Assembly (NCBI GenBank): GCA_027295705.1
Contig: JAPUKJ010000142.1
Location: 1 to 37,977, forward strand
DNA: 37,977 bases
Direction of reading: 5' to 3'
Source of the DNA: Ignavibacteria bacterium
GTDB lineage: Bacteria > Bacteroidota > Ignavibacteria > UBA10030 > UBA6906
The notes under the pieces were generated by a model. The model was not told the origin of the DNA. It made no database searches and saw nothing but the letters and a program-made list of their open reading frames with translations. Shown in pieces: positions 19,049 to 27,692 of the stretch. Positions within the stretch are counted from its first letter, which is position 1. Each line of letters starts with the position of its first letter. The translations under genes were made by a program, and so were the position numbers.

Positions 19049-19735
19049 CTAGCTCGCGACTACCTTCTCAGCCACGTACGAATAGTACACTCCATCGAGA
19101 AACTCCCACAACGCCTCGGCTGTGCGCGCAGATGCTTCTTGCACTGGCAAGACAAGATCAGGTGGGGTGCTTCTTTCAATCATCTCTCTCTCAGCACGAG
19201 AATGGAAAACGTCCGCCTCTTGATGGACAGAAAAGAACTTCGTTGCGTGCGCACTGCTGATACCGTGGAACCTTCTTAGTCCTTCCCTCTTCACACGGGA
19301 GACTTCTGGAATCTGAGCTTCGTAAGTATAGAGTACTGCCAATCCCTCCTGGAACGAACGGTTGCGGCAAATGTCCATCATTGTCTCCACAAGAGCTATT
19401 GTAGATGGCAGTGGAGTTGCAGCCTGCAATTCCTCATCTGTAGCACCCAGAGCATTCGCAAAACGCGCCCACAGTGCTGGATGGTTCTCCGTTCCATTTT
19501 CCTCATCCATTAGGTTCATCAAAAGCTCTTGGCGCACCGAAATGTCTGGCGTATTAGAATGTACAGCGCTCACCATACGCGGAAAATCTCTTATGAAATA
19601 ATTGTATTGGCAAGCATATTGCGTCAACATCTCGCGAGTAAGACTTCCTTGATTCCACGCTTGGTAAAATGGATGCTTAAGCATGCTCTTGTCCTCAAGC
19701 ATCTTGTCGATCACTTTGAAAAGAGCGGATGACAT
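19049..19735 (-). CDS. CADD-type di-iron protein, probable self-sacrificing p-aminobenzoate synthase
   Basis: This 228-residue all-helical protein belongs to the haem-oxygenase-like (TenA/PqqC) superfamily and resembles Chlamydia CADD. From memory of the CADD literature, the iron ligands are Glu81, His88, Glu142, His174, Asp178 and His181, with Tyr27 as the sacrificed precursor and Lys152 as the amine donor. With a constant offset of three residues all are present here: Glu78 and His85 (DEENGTENH), Glu139 (YEAQIPEV), His171, Asp175 and His178 (HQEADVFH), Tyr24 (HPFYQAW) and Lys149. That points to p-aminobenzoate supply for folate. The start has a strong GAGGAG site five bases upstream, stronger than its neighbours. 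It sits between ftsI and murE, not a usual place for a folate gene. PqqC and TenA are less likely because of this residue match. Confidence 0.8.
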   Translation of the reverse strand: MSSALFKVIDKMLEDKSMLKHPFYQAWNQGSLTREMLTQYACQYNYFIRDFPRMVSAVHSNTPDISVRQELLMNLMDEENGTENHPALWARFANALGATDEELQAATPLPSTIALVETMMDICRNRSFQEGLAVLYTYEAQIPEVSRVKREGLRRFHGISSAHATKFFSVHQEADVFHSRAEREMIERSTPPDLVLPVQEASARTAEALWEFLDGVYYSYVAEKVVAS

Positions 19736-19740
19736 ATGAA

Positions 19741-19746
19741 CTCCTC
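19741..19746 (-). promoter_or_regulatory. Strong ribosome binding site of the CADD-like gene
   Basis: GAGGAG five bases before the ATG at 19735. It fixes the start and is much stronger than the sites before ftsI, rsmH or murC, which suggests this gene is translated well from the shared message. Confidence 0.7.
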
Positions 19747-19810
19747 GAAATTAGTGAATGTTTACCTTGAGAAAAATATCCCCATCCACGCTTGCAACCT
19801 TGCTGAGGGT

Positions 19811-21994
19811 TTAATGAACCATCAGCGCGGATAGGTCTTTTGGCTGACACCTAACAGAAACGCAAGCGCCGATTTTGACGCGTTGCCCAACCCTAGGCTT
19901 CTGGTCGACGACGATTCCACTTCCAGCTACTTCTACATCGAGCTGTCGCATAGCTAACCTGTTCATCGCACGGCGGATCGTCATCCCTCGCACATCTGGA
20001 ACTACAGTATACCCACCAGCCATGGTTTCATCAGCAGCAGTCGTCGTAAGTTTCACAAGACCATCGGACGATAATTTCATTGGAGGTGCTGGGGACTGCC
20101 CTGCAATGAACTTGCCATCGCCGAGCGTCTTAACCCTAAAGCCTTGAGACCTCAATACATCGATCGCGACATCCGTCCTTAGGGTTCTCACGTCGGGTAT
20201 CGCCATTGGCTGCTTCCCTGCGATGGCTGCATTTGATTTCTTCGTAAACCGAGCACACGTGGCAATAACCTTTTCTATAATAGCCCTGAAAATCGGGGCA
20301 CTGGCCACTCCTCCAGTATAGCCACCCACGCGTGGATTGTCGAGCATCACAACACACATGACCTTAGGGTCTTCGGCAGGGAAAAACCCTGCAAACGATG
20401 CTGTATAACTGCCGCGTTCGTACTTCCCACCCACAAACTTTCTGGAGGTGCCCGTCTTCCCTGCTACAGACACGCCTTTTACTTTCGCGGAGACCCCAGT
20501 GCCTCGCTCAACGACACCAACGAGAAAGCTTGTCAGCGTTTGAGCTGTTGTTGTGGAAATAACTTGGCGAATTACTTGACTACGGGTCTCTACAATGATT
20601 TCATTATTCTCATTGAGAACTTGCTTTAGAATATGTGGTCGCATCAAGACCCCTTTATTTGCGACCGCGGCGTACGCAAGGGTGATTTGCAGTGGCGTAA
20701 CACCAACTTCATAGCCATACGCTATCGAATTGAGCGTAGTTCCAGACCATTGATTCGGCTTTTTTAGCTCACCGCTCACCTCGCCTGGTAGCTCAAGACC
20801 AGTTTCTGTCCCAAAGCCAAAATTTCGCGCCGTCAGGTAAAGGCTCTCGACTCCGATCAAGTCGGAAACCTTCGCCATGACGATGTTGCTCGAAAGTTCC
20901 ATCGCATCTTGGAACGTGATTGTGCCATATTCATGGATGTCATTTATCGTTCGCGACTTTCCATGGCCGAGCTTAACTATATACTTTCCATTCTCAGCAA
21001 AAAAATTTTGCTCAGGTGTGACCAGATCATGTTCCAACGCCGCAGATGCTGTCACTATTTTGAACATCGAACCCGGTTCGAACATGTCTGTGATGATGCG
21101 ATTTCTCATCAGTGATGGATCGGTACCGGAGACATTATCCAAGTTCACGGGTGGGTAGTTTGCCATCGCGAGGATTTCGCCGGTCGTTGGGTCCATCATT
21201 ATCACTAGACCGCTCTCCGCTTTGTTCTGCTCAATTCCCCTACGCAATTCTTCTTCTGCAATGGCTTGATATTCGAGATCAATTGTCAAAACAATGCTAT
21301 TGCCATTTATAGGTTCCACCCGGGGGTAGTCTACAGAGGGTCGCTTACGACCAAGTCCGTCTCGCTGCATAATGACGTACCCGTCGGTGCCTCTGAGATT
21401 CTCGTCAAATTGCAACTCGGTCCCTGTCAGACCATTATTATCAACATCTGTAAATCCTATTACGTGGGCGGCGATGTGGTCGTAATGGTAAATTCGCTGG
21501 GGTTCATTGAGTTGGATGAGCCCTTCAAACTCTATCGCGTTAATTTTCTTTGCGTAATCTGGTTTGACCCTGCGCTTTAGCCAGACAAACCGTTTGTTTG
21601 TAGCTGAAATTTTCTTCAAGTACTCTGAGCTGGACTTCCCAAATACTCGAGAAAATCGTCGTGCAATCGCTGGAGCATCACGCCCGACGATAGCAGGATC
21701 TACACCAAATGATACATACATGCTATTTGATACAAGTATCTTGCCCTTGCTGTCATAAATGTTTCCACGTGTTGCCGGCAAAGCCACCTTTGCCTCGTAT
21801 TGTTTCCTTGCGATTCCTTGGTATAACGAGGCTTCTATGACTTGAATCTGTACAAGACGCAACCCAATAACTAGGAACAAGGCGAGAAACGTAAGCTTCA
21901 GTGTAAAAATCCGAATGGGGGACGTCCTAGCTGAGGCTGCCGGAATCCTCGAAGGAACCGATGACCCTCTCTTTGATCTGAACATTGAGAACAT
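19811..21994 (-). CDS. ftsI: Septal penicillin-binding protein FtsI/PBP3 with C-terminal PASTA domains
   Basis: A 727-residue class B transpeptidase that crosslinks septal peptidoglycan as partner of FtsW. It has a basic cytoplasmic tail, one membrane helix (about 29-50), the dimerisation domain with RGNIYDSKGKILVSN (76-90), and the transpeptidase domain with SMFK (Ser309, Lys312), SSN (368-370) and KTGT (513-516). Two PASTA modules follow at about 592-655 and 660-727, opening IPDVRTLRTDVAIDVL and VPDVRGMTIRRAM. The second module is complete to the end of the protein. PASTA modules are absent from the E. coli enzyme but occur in this gene in Chlorobi and Bacteroidota relatives. The ATG at 21994 lies 29 bases after ftsL and has no clear ribosome binding site. 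Confidence 0.96.
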   Translation of the reverse strand: MFSMFRSKRGSSVPSRIPAASARTSPIRIFTLKLTFLALFLVIGLRLVQIQVIEASLYQGIARKQYEAKVALPATRGNIYDSKGKILVSNSMYVSFGVDPAIVGRDAPAIARRFSRVFGKSSSEYLKKISATNKRFVWLKRRVKPDYAKKINAIEFEGLIQLNEPQRIYHYDHIAAHVIGFTDVDNNGLTGTELQFDENLRGTDGYVIMQRDGLGRKRPSVDYPRVEPINGNSIVLTIDLEYQAIAEEELRRGIEQNKAESGLVIMMDPTTGEILAMANYPPVNLDNVSGTDPSLMRNRIITDMFEPGSMFKIVTASAALEHDLVTPEQNFFAENGKYIVKLGHGKSRTINDIHEYGTITFQDAMELSSNIVMAKVSDLIGVESLYLTARNFGFGTETGLELPGEVSGELKKPNQWSGTTLNSIAYGYEVGVTPLQITLAYAAVANKGVLMRPHILKQVLNENNEIIVETRSQVIRQVISTTTAQTLTSFLVGVVERGTGVSAKVKGVSVAGKTGTSRKFVGGKYERGSYTASFAGFFPAEDPKVMCVVMLDNPRVGGYTGGVASAPIFRAIIEKVIATCARFTKKSNAAIAGKQPMAIPDVRTLRTDVAIDVLRSQGFRVKTLGDGKFIAGQSPAPPMKLSSDGLVKLTTTAADETMAGGYTVVPDVRGMTIRRAMNRLAMRQLDVEVAGSGIVVDQKPRVGQRVKIGACVSVRCQPKDLSALMVH

Positions 21995-22023
21995 GTGATG
22001 GTGCTAGTAACACTTTGTACCAC

Positions 22024-22359
22024 TTAGTCCGCCATAGCTTTCCCGAGTTTTACTTCATCAATTTCAAACCGTGTAGGCTGCTCTTTGGGGTATTTCAGCC
22101 CCAGCATCTTCGAAGCAAGCTTGCCAATACGTTCCCGGGCTGATTTTCGGTCGACCTCTGCCTGCAGAATCGTGTTAGTATTAGCAATCTTCACGTACCT
22201 ACTCTGAAGTTGGCTTACCTGGGACGCAAGACGATTGACGTAAATAATATTACCTACATAAAGAACGATTGTTATCCCATAGCCGAACAACATCAGTATA
22301 ATATTGAATGTAGATGCATGGTACGCACGTTTCTTTTGGATCCGATTGCGATACAACAT
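22024..22359 (-). CDS. ftsL: FtsL-like cell division protein
   Basis: A small bitopic protein of 111 residues: basic N-terminus (MLYRNRIQKKRAYH), one membrane helix at about 20-42 and a periplasmic coiled coil (NRLASQVSQLQSRYVKIANTNTILQAEVDRKSARERI). This layout and the place between rsmH and ftsI identify it as FtsL, which forms the FtsQLB subcomplex and activates FtsWI; sequence similarity in the family is always low. A TTG at 22392 would add eleven residues, but the ATG at 22359 gives the usual short basic start; neither has a clear ribosome binding site. The 192 bases between it and rsmH hold nothing I can identify. Confidence 0.78.
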   Translation of the reverse strand: MLYRNRIQKKRAYHASTFNIILMLFGYGITIVLYVGNIIYVNRLASQVSQLQSRYVKIANTNTILQAEVDRKSARERIGKLASKMLGLKYPKEQPTRFEIDEVKLGKAMAD

Positions 22360-22551
22360 AGCCAGATTCGATGGAGGACTGTGGTTAAACAATGTATCGT
22401 TTCTCGGGTCCAGGCAGGTTTGATCGCTGGGAGACCTCTACCTGCAAACGCGTTGGGTAATTCTTCAAAATCGCCACTCGGTTTCTTGGCTAGAGTACAT
22501 TGCGTTGAGTTTTCTTTTCCAGACCGTTGATACCGAACTCACATTTGCCAT

Positions 22552-23475
22552 CTAAAGAATTCGCTCGCCCACCCTTATTCTTGCACTTCGAGATCTAGGA
22601 TTCCGCTGGATTTCATTCTCGCTCGGCCTCACTGGTTTCTTGGTCAGCAGCCTGAACCTTTGTGGTCTTTCTCCACTAGCAACATATATGTTTGCCGGCA
22701 GAGTTGTTTCCGTTGATCCGCTCTTAAGGGTAGATTTCACCATTCTATCTTCCAGCGAATGATACGAGATAACAACAACGCGACCACCAGGAGCCAGCAC
22801 ATCGAACGAATCTCTCAGCACAGCCCTCAGATTCTCCAGTTCATTGTTCACCTCGATCCTGATCGCCTGAAACACTCGCGCAAGGGTTTTTGTTAGAAAT
22901 CTTTTTCCAACCACCGCTTCAGCAATATGGCTGAGAGATCCTGTTGTGTGTACCGGTCGTGCTTTCACGATTCTCTTTGATAGCCGTCTGGAATTACGTT
23001 CTTCACCATATTCCCAAAGAACCCGCGCCAAGGCTTTTTCTTCGTAAGTGTTGACAACATCCCAACCACTCAATGATTGCCTCCGATCCATTCTCATATC
23101 GATACGCTCATCGGTCCTGAAGCTGAATCCTCTGTTACCTTCATCCAGCTGAAAAGAGGAAACCCCTAAGTCGAGCAGTAGCCCATGGATTCTCCCAACC
23201 GCGGCTGGCCGCAGCTCAATCTTGAGATCCGCAAAATTGGAATGAACAAATGATACACGCTCTTCAAACCGCTTTAGCCGCTCGCGTGAAAACTCAATCG
23301 CATTTTCATCAACATCATAGCAGATGAGCCGCCCTGCCTCGTTCAAGCGGCTGCATATTGCTTCTGCGTGTCCACCACCACCGACTGTTGCATCGACATA
23401 GATCCCACCTGGATCTGTAACCAGATAGCGAACAACTTCGTCCAGCATAACTGGAGCGTGGTACAAACCTTCCAT
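22552..23475 (-). CDS. rsmH: 16S rRNA (cytosine1402-N4)-methyltransferase
   Basis: RsmH (MraW) methylates N4 of C1402 in the ribosomal P site using S-adenosylmethionine. The 307-residue protein has the SAM-binding loop YVDATVGGGGHAEAI (about 26-40), the family motif LLLDLGVSSFQLDEGNRGFSFR near 125, RMDRR for target binding, and the C-terminal VVISYHSLEDRMVK. Length is normal. The ATG at 23475 lies 42 bases after the mraZ stop and lacks a clear ribosome binding site. mraZ-rsmH-ftsL-ftsI is the classical opening of the dcw cluster. Confidence 0.97.
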   Translation of the reverse strand: MEGLYHAPVMLDEVVRYLVTDPGGIYVDATVGGGGHAEAICSRLNEAGRLICYDVDENAIEFSRERLKRFEERVSFVHSNFADLKIELRPAAVGRIHGLLLDLGVSSFQLDEGNRGFSFRTDERIDMRMDRRQSLSGWDVVNTYEEKALARVLWEYGEERNSRRLSKRIVKARPVHTTGSLSHIAEAVVGKRFLTKTLARVFQAIRIEVNNELENLRAVLRDSFDVLAPGGRVVVISYHSLEDRMVKSTLKSGSTETTLPANIYVASGERPQRFRLLTKKPVRPSENEIQRNPRSRSARIRVGERIL

Positions 23476-23517
23476 CGGTGTAAAGAGCTCTACTCATAAA
23501 CTGGATAAGCCGATCAA

Positions 23518-23961
23518 CTACTTTTGGAAAACCGCTTGGGCAACGTTTTCATAACTCTCAGCCTGCGCCTGAAGGTACTCTTCATGCACTTTCGGATTCC
23601 ATACCTCGATACGCTCCAGAACACCTAGAATGAGCACCTGGTCCTCAATGCCAGCGTATTGTAGCAACTCCTTGGGAATCGTTATGCGAGATTGACCGTC
23701 AAGCTTAGACTCAGTAGCATATTGCAGAAGCGTGCGCGTGAAGAATCGGTGTTTAGGATTAGAGGGCGAAAGTTGACGTATGGATTGCTCAAGCATGTTC
23801 CATTCATCGAGCGGGTAGACTGATAAGCATCGTTCGTATCCACGCATAATGACGAAAGTATCGTTTGCCTCGAGCGAAACATACTTTCGCAACTTTGCCG
23901 GAATGTTAATACGGCCCTTGCTATCTATGGAGTATCCATATGATCCCTTGAAAGAAGACAT
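23518..23961 (-). CDS. mraZ: Transcriptional regulator MraZ
   Basis: MraZ is the AbrB-like DNA-binding regulator of the dcw cluster. The 147-residue protein has the two expected repeats: GSYGYSIDSKGRINIPAKLRKYV (about 6-28) and LDGQSRITIPKELLQYAGI (about 88-106), each with the D.KGR/.GQSRI.IP core that contributes to ring-shaped oligomers. It begins the cluster; just upstream are three phased GTGGGT boxes that fit its known operator, so it probably represses or tunes its own promoter. The ATG at 23961 has no clear ribosome binding site. Length is normal. Confidence 0.96.
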   Translation of the reverse strand: MSSFKGSYGYSIDSKGRINIPAKLRKYVSLEANDTFVIMRGYERCLSVYPLDEWNMLEQSIRQLSPSNPKHRFFTRTLLQYATESKLDGQSRITIPKELLQYAGIEDQVLILGVLERIEVWNPKVHEEYLQAQAESYENVAQAVFQK

Positions 23962-24011
23962 TATGTCTAAATGACAGGAAGACGAAAATTGGCGATTCCT
24001 GGTTATATTCT

Positions 24012-24038
24012 ACCCACTTAAAACCCACTTTTACCCAC
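24012..24038 (-). promoter_or_regulatory. Probable MraZ operator: three direct GTGGGT boxes
   Basis: On the minus strand GTGGGT occurs three times, at 24033-24038, 24023-24028 and 24012-24017, with starts 10 and 11 bases apart, i.e. one helical turn. The published E. coli operator is three TGGGN repeats with five-base spacers, the same layout. A fourth isolated box lies at 24162-24167. Confidence 0.75.
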
Positions 24039-24049
24039 CAAGGAATTCA

Positions 24050-24077
24050 AAGATATGCCTTTGGTCCTTAAAGTCAA
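24050..24077 (-). promoter_or_regulatory. Candidate promoter of the mraZ-dcw cluster
   Basis: On the minus strand TTGACT (24077-24072) and TATCTT (24055-24050) are 16 bases apart, a fair sigma-70-like match. Transcription would begin near 24043, so the GTGGGT boxes lie directly downstream, where a bound MraZ ring could block it. The -10 match is only four of six. Confidence 0.42.
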
Positions 24078-24146
24078 GCAAAAAATTTTGGAATCTGGGC
24101 GTTTTTCAGGGAGTTTAAGGGACTGAAAAAGACGGCGGGATTTGAG

Positions 24147-24158
24147 CCTGGTACCAGG
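24147..24158. repeat. 12-base perfect palindrome upstream of mraZ
   Basis: CCTGGTACCAGG reads the same on both strands and lies in the mfd-mraZ gap, four bases from the isolated fourth GTGGGT box. It has no T tract and is not a terminator; it may be a binding site for a dimeric regulator or chance. Confidence 0.4.
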
Positions 24159-24193
24159 ATTACCCACTCTTGTGCACTGAGGACATAACAATC

Positions 24194-27100
24194 CTAGCGG
24201 GTCAGGACAGACTCTGGCTTTAGCTTCTCTAGCTTTCGGATTGTCATGTTGAGAAATTCTAATGAGTTCTCAAGAACATCGCGGTTATCACAATTGCCGA
24301 AAAAACGAGCCGAAAGTTTCAGGGTCTTGCCAACCCGCTTAAGAGATACCTCAACACTTTGCTTGTGAGCTTTGTGATCCATAATATGTTGAAACTCCAT
24401 CTTGTCGTAGAAGTCGTTTTGGATTTCCGGTGGAAATTCGATCTCCATCTTACCATCAGATATGTTTACCTTCTTGAATCCCAATCGCGCCGCGGCCAAT
24501 CTTATCTTTATCACGGCAAACAGATTTTCAACTTCTGAAGGATGGGTCCCAAAGCGATCTTTCAGCTCAACCGCTACTTCTTCAAGTTGTTCTACTGTTG
24601 CAACTGAATAAAGGCGCCGGTAAATCTCAAATCTCTCTAGGTCGCTCTGAACGAATGTTTGTGGTATCAATGCGTCCAGCTCAGCCTGTACAAGCGTATC
24701 ATCAGCTTTCCGGATAGACTTACTCCGATCTTCGAACAGCCCTTGAAACTCGTGTTCCTTAAGTTCGTGTACTGCCTCATCAAGTATTCGTGCATAGGTT
24801 TCGAACCCCATCGTCTCAATAAAACCGCTTTGTTCTCTGCCAAGTAAATTCCCCGCACCACGAACCTCGAGGTCTCGCATCGCAAGATTCAGCCCGGATC
24901 CAAGTTCGGTGAATTCCTGGATAGCCTGAAGCCTTTGGATAGTTGCCTTCGACAGAACGGATATATGCGGGGTCAACAAATAGGCGTATGCTTGAACATT
25001 TGAGCGGCCAACCCTCCCTCGTAGCTGGTATAGTTCAGCCATACCAAATCGATCTGCTCTATTGATGAAAATCGTGTTCACGTTTGGTATATCCAGTCCA
25101 GATTCAATTATTTTCGTGCAGACGAGCACGTCAACTTTCTTTCCCAAGAAGTCACGCATGACCATTTCCAACTTATGGGTGTACATCTGGCCATGGACAA
25201 ACGCTATGCGGACGCCAGGAAGTACTGATCTAAGACGCTCGGTGACCTCCTCGATTCCCTCTATTTTATCATGAACAAAATACACTTGACCACCGCGGCT
25301 TTGTTCCCTTTGCACAGCGTCTTTGATCAAGTCGGCGTCGTATCTAGTGATCTCCGTAATAACTGGAAGGCGATTTCTTGGCGGCGTGGCAATAATAGAC
25401 AAGTCTCGTGCACCCAATAGAGAAAAGTGCAGCGTACGGGGTATGGGCGTTGCAGTTAGTGATAGAGTATCTACCTCGGCTCGAAGTTGCCTCAACCTCT
25501 CTTTGGCTGAGACTCCAAATCTGTGCTCTTCATCGATGATGAGAAGTCCCAAATCGTTAAAGGAAATGTCCTTTGAGAGTAACCTATGGGTCCCGATGAT
25601 GATATCAATAGTCCCGACTCTGAGCTGTTCCACAATGGCAGTTTGGTCTCTTCTAGATTTCAATCTCGAGATAACCTCAACCTTGACAACATACCGAGAT
25701 AGTCGATCAGTAAACGTACTGTAATGCTGTAGTGCAAGAATTGTCGTGGGGACGAGGACCGCAACCTGCTTCCCGTTGAGAACCGCCTTGAATGCTGCGC
25801 GTATCGCCACTTCTGTTTTTCCGAACCCAACATCGCCACATACCAATCGGTCCATAGGATGACTCGCCTCCATGTCTTGCTTCACTTCGTGGGTCGCCTT
25901 TGCCTGGTCGAACGTATCCTCATACATAAACGAGGCTTCTAATTCTTTCTGCCATGTAGCATCAGCCTCGAAAGCAAAACCACTAGAATGTTTCCGTGCA
26001 GCATATAACTGAATAAGATCACGCGCAATGTCTTTGATGCGCCTTTTTGCCCGAGACTTTATTTTGTCCCAGTCAGTTCCTCCAAGGCGGGTGAGCTTTG
26101 GTATATGTCCTTCCTTTGACGAGTATTTCTGGATTTTGTTAACATAATTCAGGTTGACATAAAGTGTATCGTTTTCCTCATACAGCACTTTCACAACTTC
26201 TTGATCAATCTCGCTAACGCGAATTCTCCTAAGGCCATCATACCTGCCTATTCCATAATCATCATGGACAACGTAATCTCCTTTGCGCAGCTGCTGTAGA
26301 TCCCTAGGCGAGATTCCTGCAGAGCGTGCCCTTCTCGTTTTGTCCATTCGCTTTATGCGGTTGAATATCTGATGTTCTGTGTACAACGCAAGCCTCGATT
26401 CTGGTAGGGCAAACCCAGCATGCAAGGAGTGGAGCGAGAATGTTATGCGAGCGACGTCTAGCAAGGCTTCGCCATCTACGGCTTCGCTCTGTTTCTCCTT
26501 TGGAATGAACGATGACTCTGCATCAGCGAGAAGATCTTTGAGCCGCTGGAGTTCAGACTGGCTGTCACACGTGATGAATATCCTGAATGCCCTGTCCTGA
26601 AGGTCCAGAAGACTCCTCTTAAGAAGCTTTATACTTCCGTTAAGGGGAGGTTGGGGAATGGATCCAAGATCAATTGCACCAGACAATGGAATGTTCACAG
26701 AATAAATATTCATGCTGGGAAAGAATCGAAGCCGTTTCTCCAGTTCGTCCCAAGCGAGGTGCTTTTCAGCTGTTGCCGTCGTTTGCTTCTCAACACGGGA
26801 TTGGATGAGCTCAGGCTCATCCAGAACTATCAAGACATCTGAACGCATGTAGTCCAGCAGGGATGCGTTCACCGCAATTCCGTTTTCCTTACTAGGAAGC
26901 AAATCTGGAACAATTGTAGCCTCTGGAAGACCCTTAATAGATCGTTGAGACAGTGGGTCAAATTCACGTATCGACTCAACGTTGTCCCCAAGAAATTCTA
27001 CCCGAATTGGATTATTTCCAACGAATGGATAAACATCCAGGATGCCCCCTCTGACCGAATAATCCCCAGCTACCTTCACAAAATCTGTTCGCCCAAAACT

Positions 27101-27583
27101 GAATCGCGTCAGGTGCTCAACGGTGGCAGAGAAGCTTCGTTGCTCCCCTGATCTAATGGTAAGCACTTTCCCTTGCACAGAGTCAGGCTCCGGGAGCTTT
27201 GAAGACAGAGCCTCGGGATGGGTAACAAGGACTGAAACCGAATCCGTGACAAGTCCCCTAAGCGCCTCTATATCTTCCACTGTCCGATTCTCATCACGTA
27301 ACACACTGTCAGACACACCGTATCCGCCAAGAATCTTGACCGACATATTCCCAAGAAGCAAACGTAGATCATCAAACAACGTCTCAGCGGCACCTTTGTC
27401 CCTAGCTACGACAAGTAATTGTCTAGAGATCTGATGATTTATTGTGGCAAGCAGCAGAGAGCAAAAGGAGCCAGAGGAGCCGCGAATCGATAGCTGCTCA
27501 CCAGGAGAAACTGTTTTCAAAACATCGAGAACCTGTTTCACCTTTTCATTATTGCCTATAATGTGCTTTACCTCGTCAAGCAT
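24194..27583 (-). CDS. mfd: Transcription-repair coupling factor Mfd
   Basis: Mfd removes RNA polymerase stalled at lesions and recruits UvrA. The 1129-residue protein has a UvrB-like N-terminal region with YSVRGGILDVYPFVGNNPIRVEFLGD (about 175-200), the RNA polymerase interacting (CarD-like) domain opening LRKGDYVVHDDYGIGRYDGL (about 432-451), and the RecG-like translocase with Walker A GDVGFGKTE (583-591), DEEHRFG, and the TATPIPRTLHFSL and QLRGRVGRS motifs. The C-terminal TRCF domain is complete. The frame is open to a GTG at 27610, but the ATG at 27583 has AGGAG five bases upstream and is preferred. It follows murQ by 109 bases and precedes the dcw promoter. Confidence 0.97.
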   Translation of the reverse strand: MLDEVKHIIGNNEKVKQVLDVLKTVSPGEQLSIRGSSGSFCSLLLATINHQISRQLLVVARDKGAAETLFDDLRLLLGNMSVKILGGYGVSDSVLRDENRTVEDIEALRGLVTDSVSVLVTHPEALSSKLPEPDSVQGKVLTIRSGEQRSFSATVEHLTRFSFGRTDFVKVAGDYSVRGGILDVYPFVGNNPIRVEFLGDNVESIREFDPLSQRSIKGLPEATIVPDLLPSKENGIAVNASLLDYMRSDVLIVLDEPELIQSRVEKQTTATAEKHLAWDELEKRLRFFPSMNIYSVNIPLSGAIDLGSIPQPPLNGSIKLLKRSLLDLQDRAFRIFITCDSQSELQRLKDLLADAESSFIPKEKQSEAVDGEALLDVARITFSLHSLHAGFALPESRLALYTEHQIFNRIKRMDKTRRARSAGISPRDLQQLRKGDYVVHDDYGIGRYDGLRRIRVSEIDQEVVKVLYEENDTLYVNLNYVNKIQKYSSKEGHIPKLTRLGGTDWDKIKSRAKRRIKDIARDLIQLYAARKHSSGFAFEADATWQKELEASFMYEDTFDQAKATHEVKQDMEASHPMDRLVCGDVGFGKTEVAIRAAFKAVLNGKQVAVLVPTTILALQHYSTFTDRLSRYVVKVEVISRLKSRRDQTAIVEQLRVGTIDIIIGTHRLLSKDISFNDLGLLIIDEEHRFGVSAKERLRQLRAEVDTLSLTATPIPRTLHFSLLGARDLSIIATPPRNRLPVITEITRYDADLIKDAVQREQSRGGQVYFVHDKIEGIEEVTERLRSVLPGVRIAFVHGQMYTHKLEMVMRDFLGKKVDVLVCTKIIESGLDIPNVNTIFINRADRFGMAELYQLRGRVGRSNVQAYAYLLTPHISVLSKATIQRLQAIQEFTELGSGLNLAMRDLEVRGAGNLLGREQSGFIETMGFETYARILDEAVHELKEHEFQGLFEDRSKSIRKADDTLVQAELDALIPQTFVQSDLERFEIYRRLYSVATVEQLEEVAVELKDRFGTHPSEVENLFAVIKIRLAAARLGFKKVNISDGKMEIEFPPEIQNDFYDKMEFQHIMDHKAHKQSVEVSLKRVGKTLKLSARFFGNCDNRDVLENSLEFLNMTIRKLEKLKPESVLTR

Positions 27584-27588
27584 CTCTT

Positions 27589-27593
27589 CTCCT
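27589..27593 (-). promoter_or_regulatory. Ribosome binding site that sets the mfd start
   Basis: AGGAG five bases before the ATG at 27583. It favours this start over the upstream GTG at 27610. Confidence 0.55.
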
Positions 27594-27692
27594 GGACAGA
27601 AACAGTTCACCCCTCCACCACCGTAAGAATCGCAACCGCAACGTTGCTTGGCGATAGAAGGGAAATTTCCTTTTTTTCGCTCGGACTACATC

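Noticed and set aside
24102-24130. TTTTTCAG ... CTGAAAAA inverted repeat after mfd, as a terminator
   Set aside because: The stem is mostly A-T, the loop is 13 bases and no T tract follows on the minus strand.
27658-27680. GGAAATTTCC followed by a T run between murQ and mfd, as a plus-strand terminator
   Set aside because: The palindrome has no loop room, the stem is AT-rich, and no plus-strand gene precedes it.
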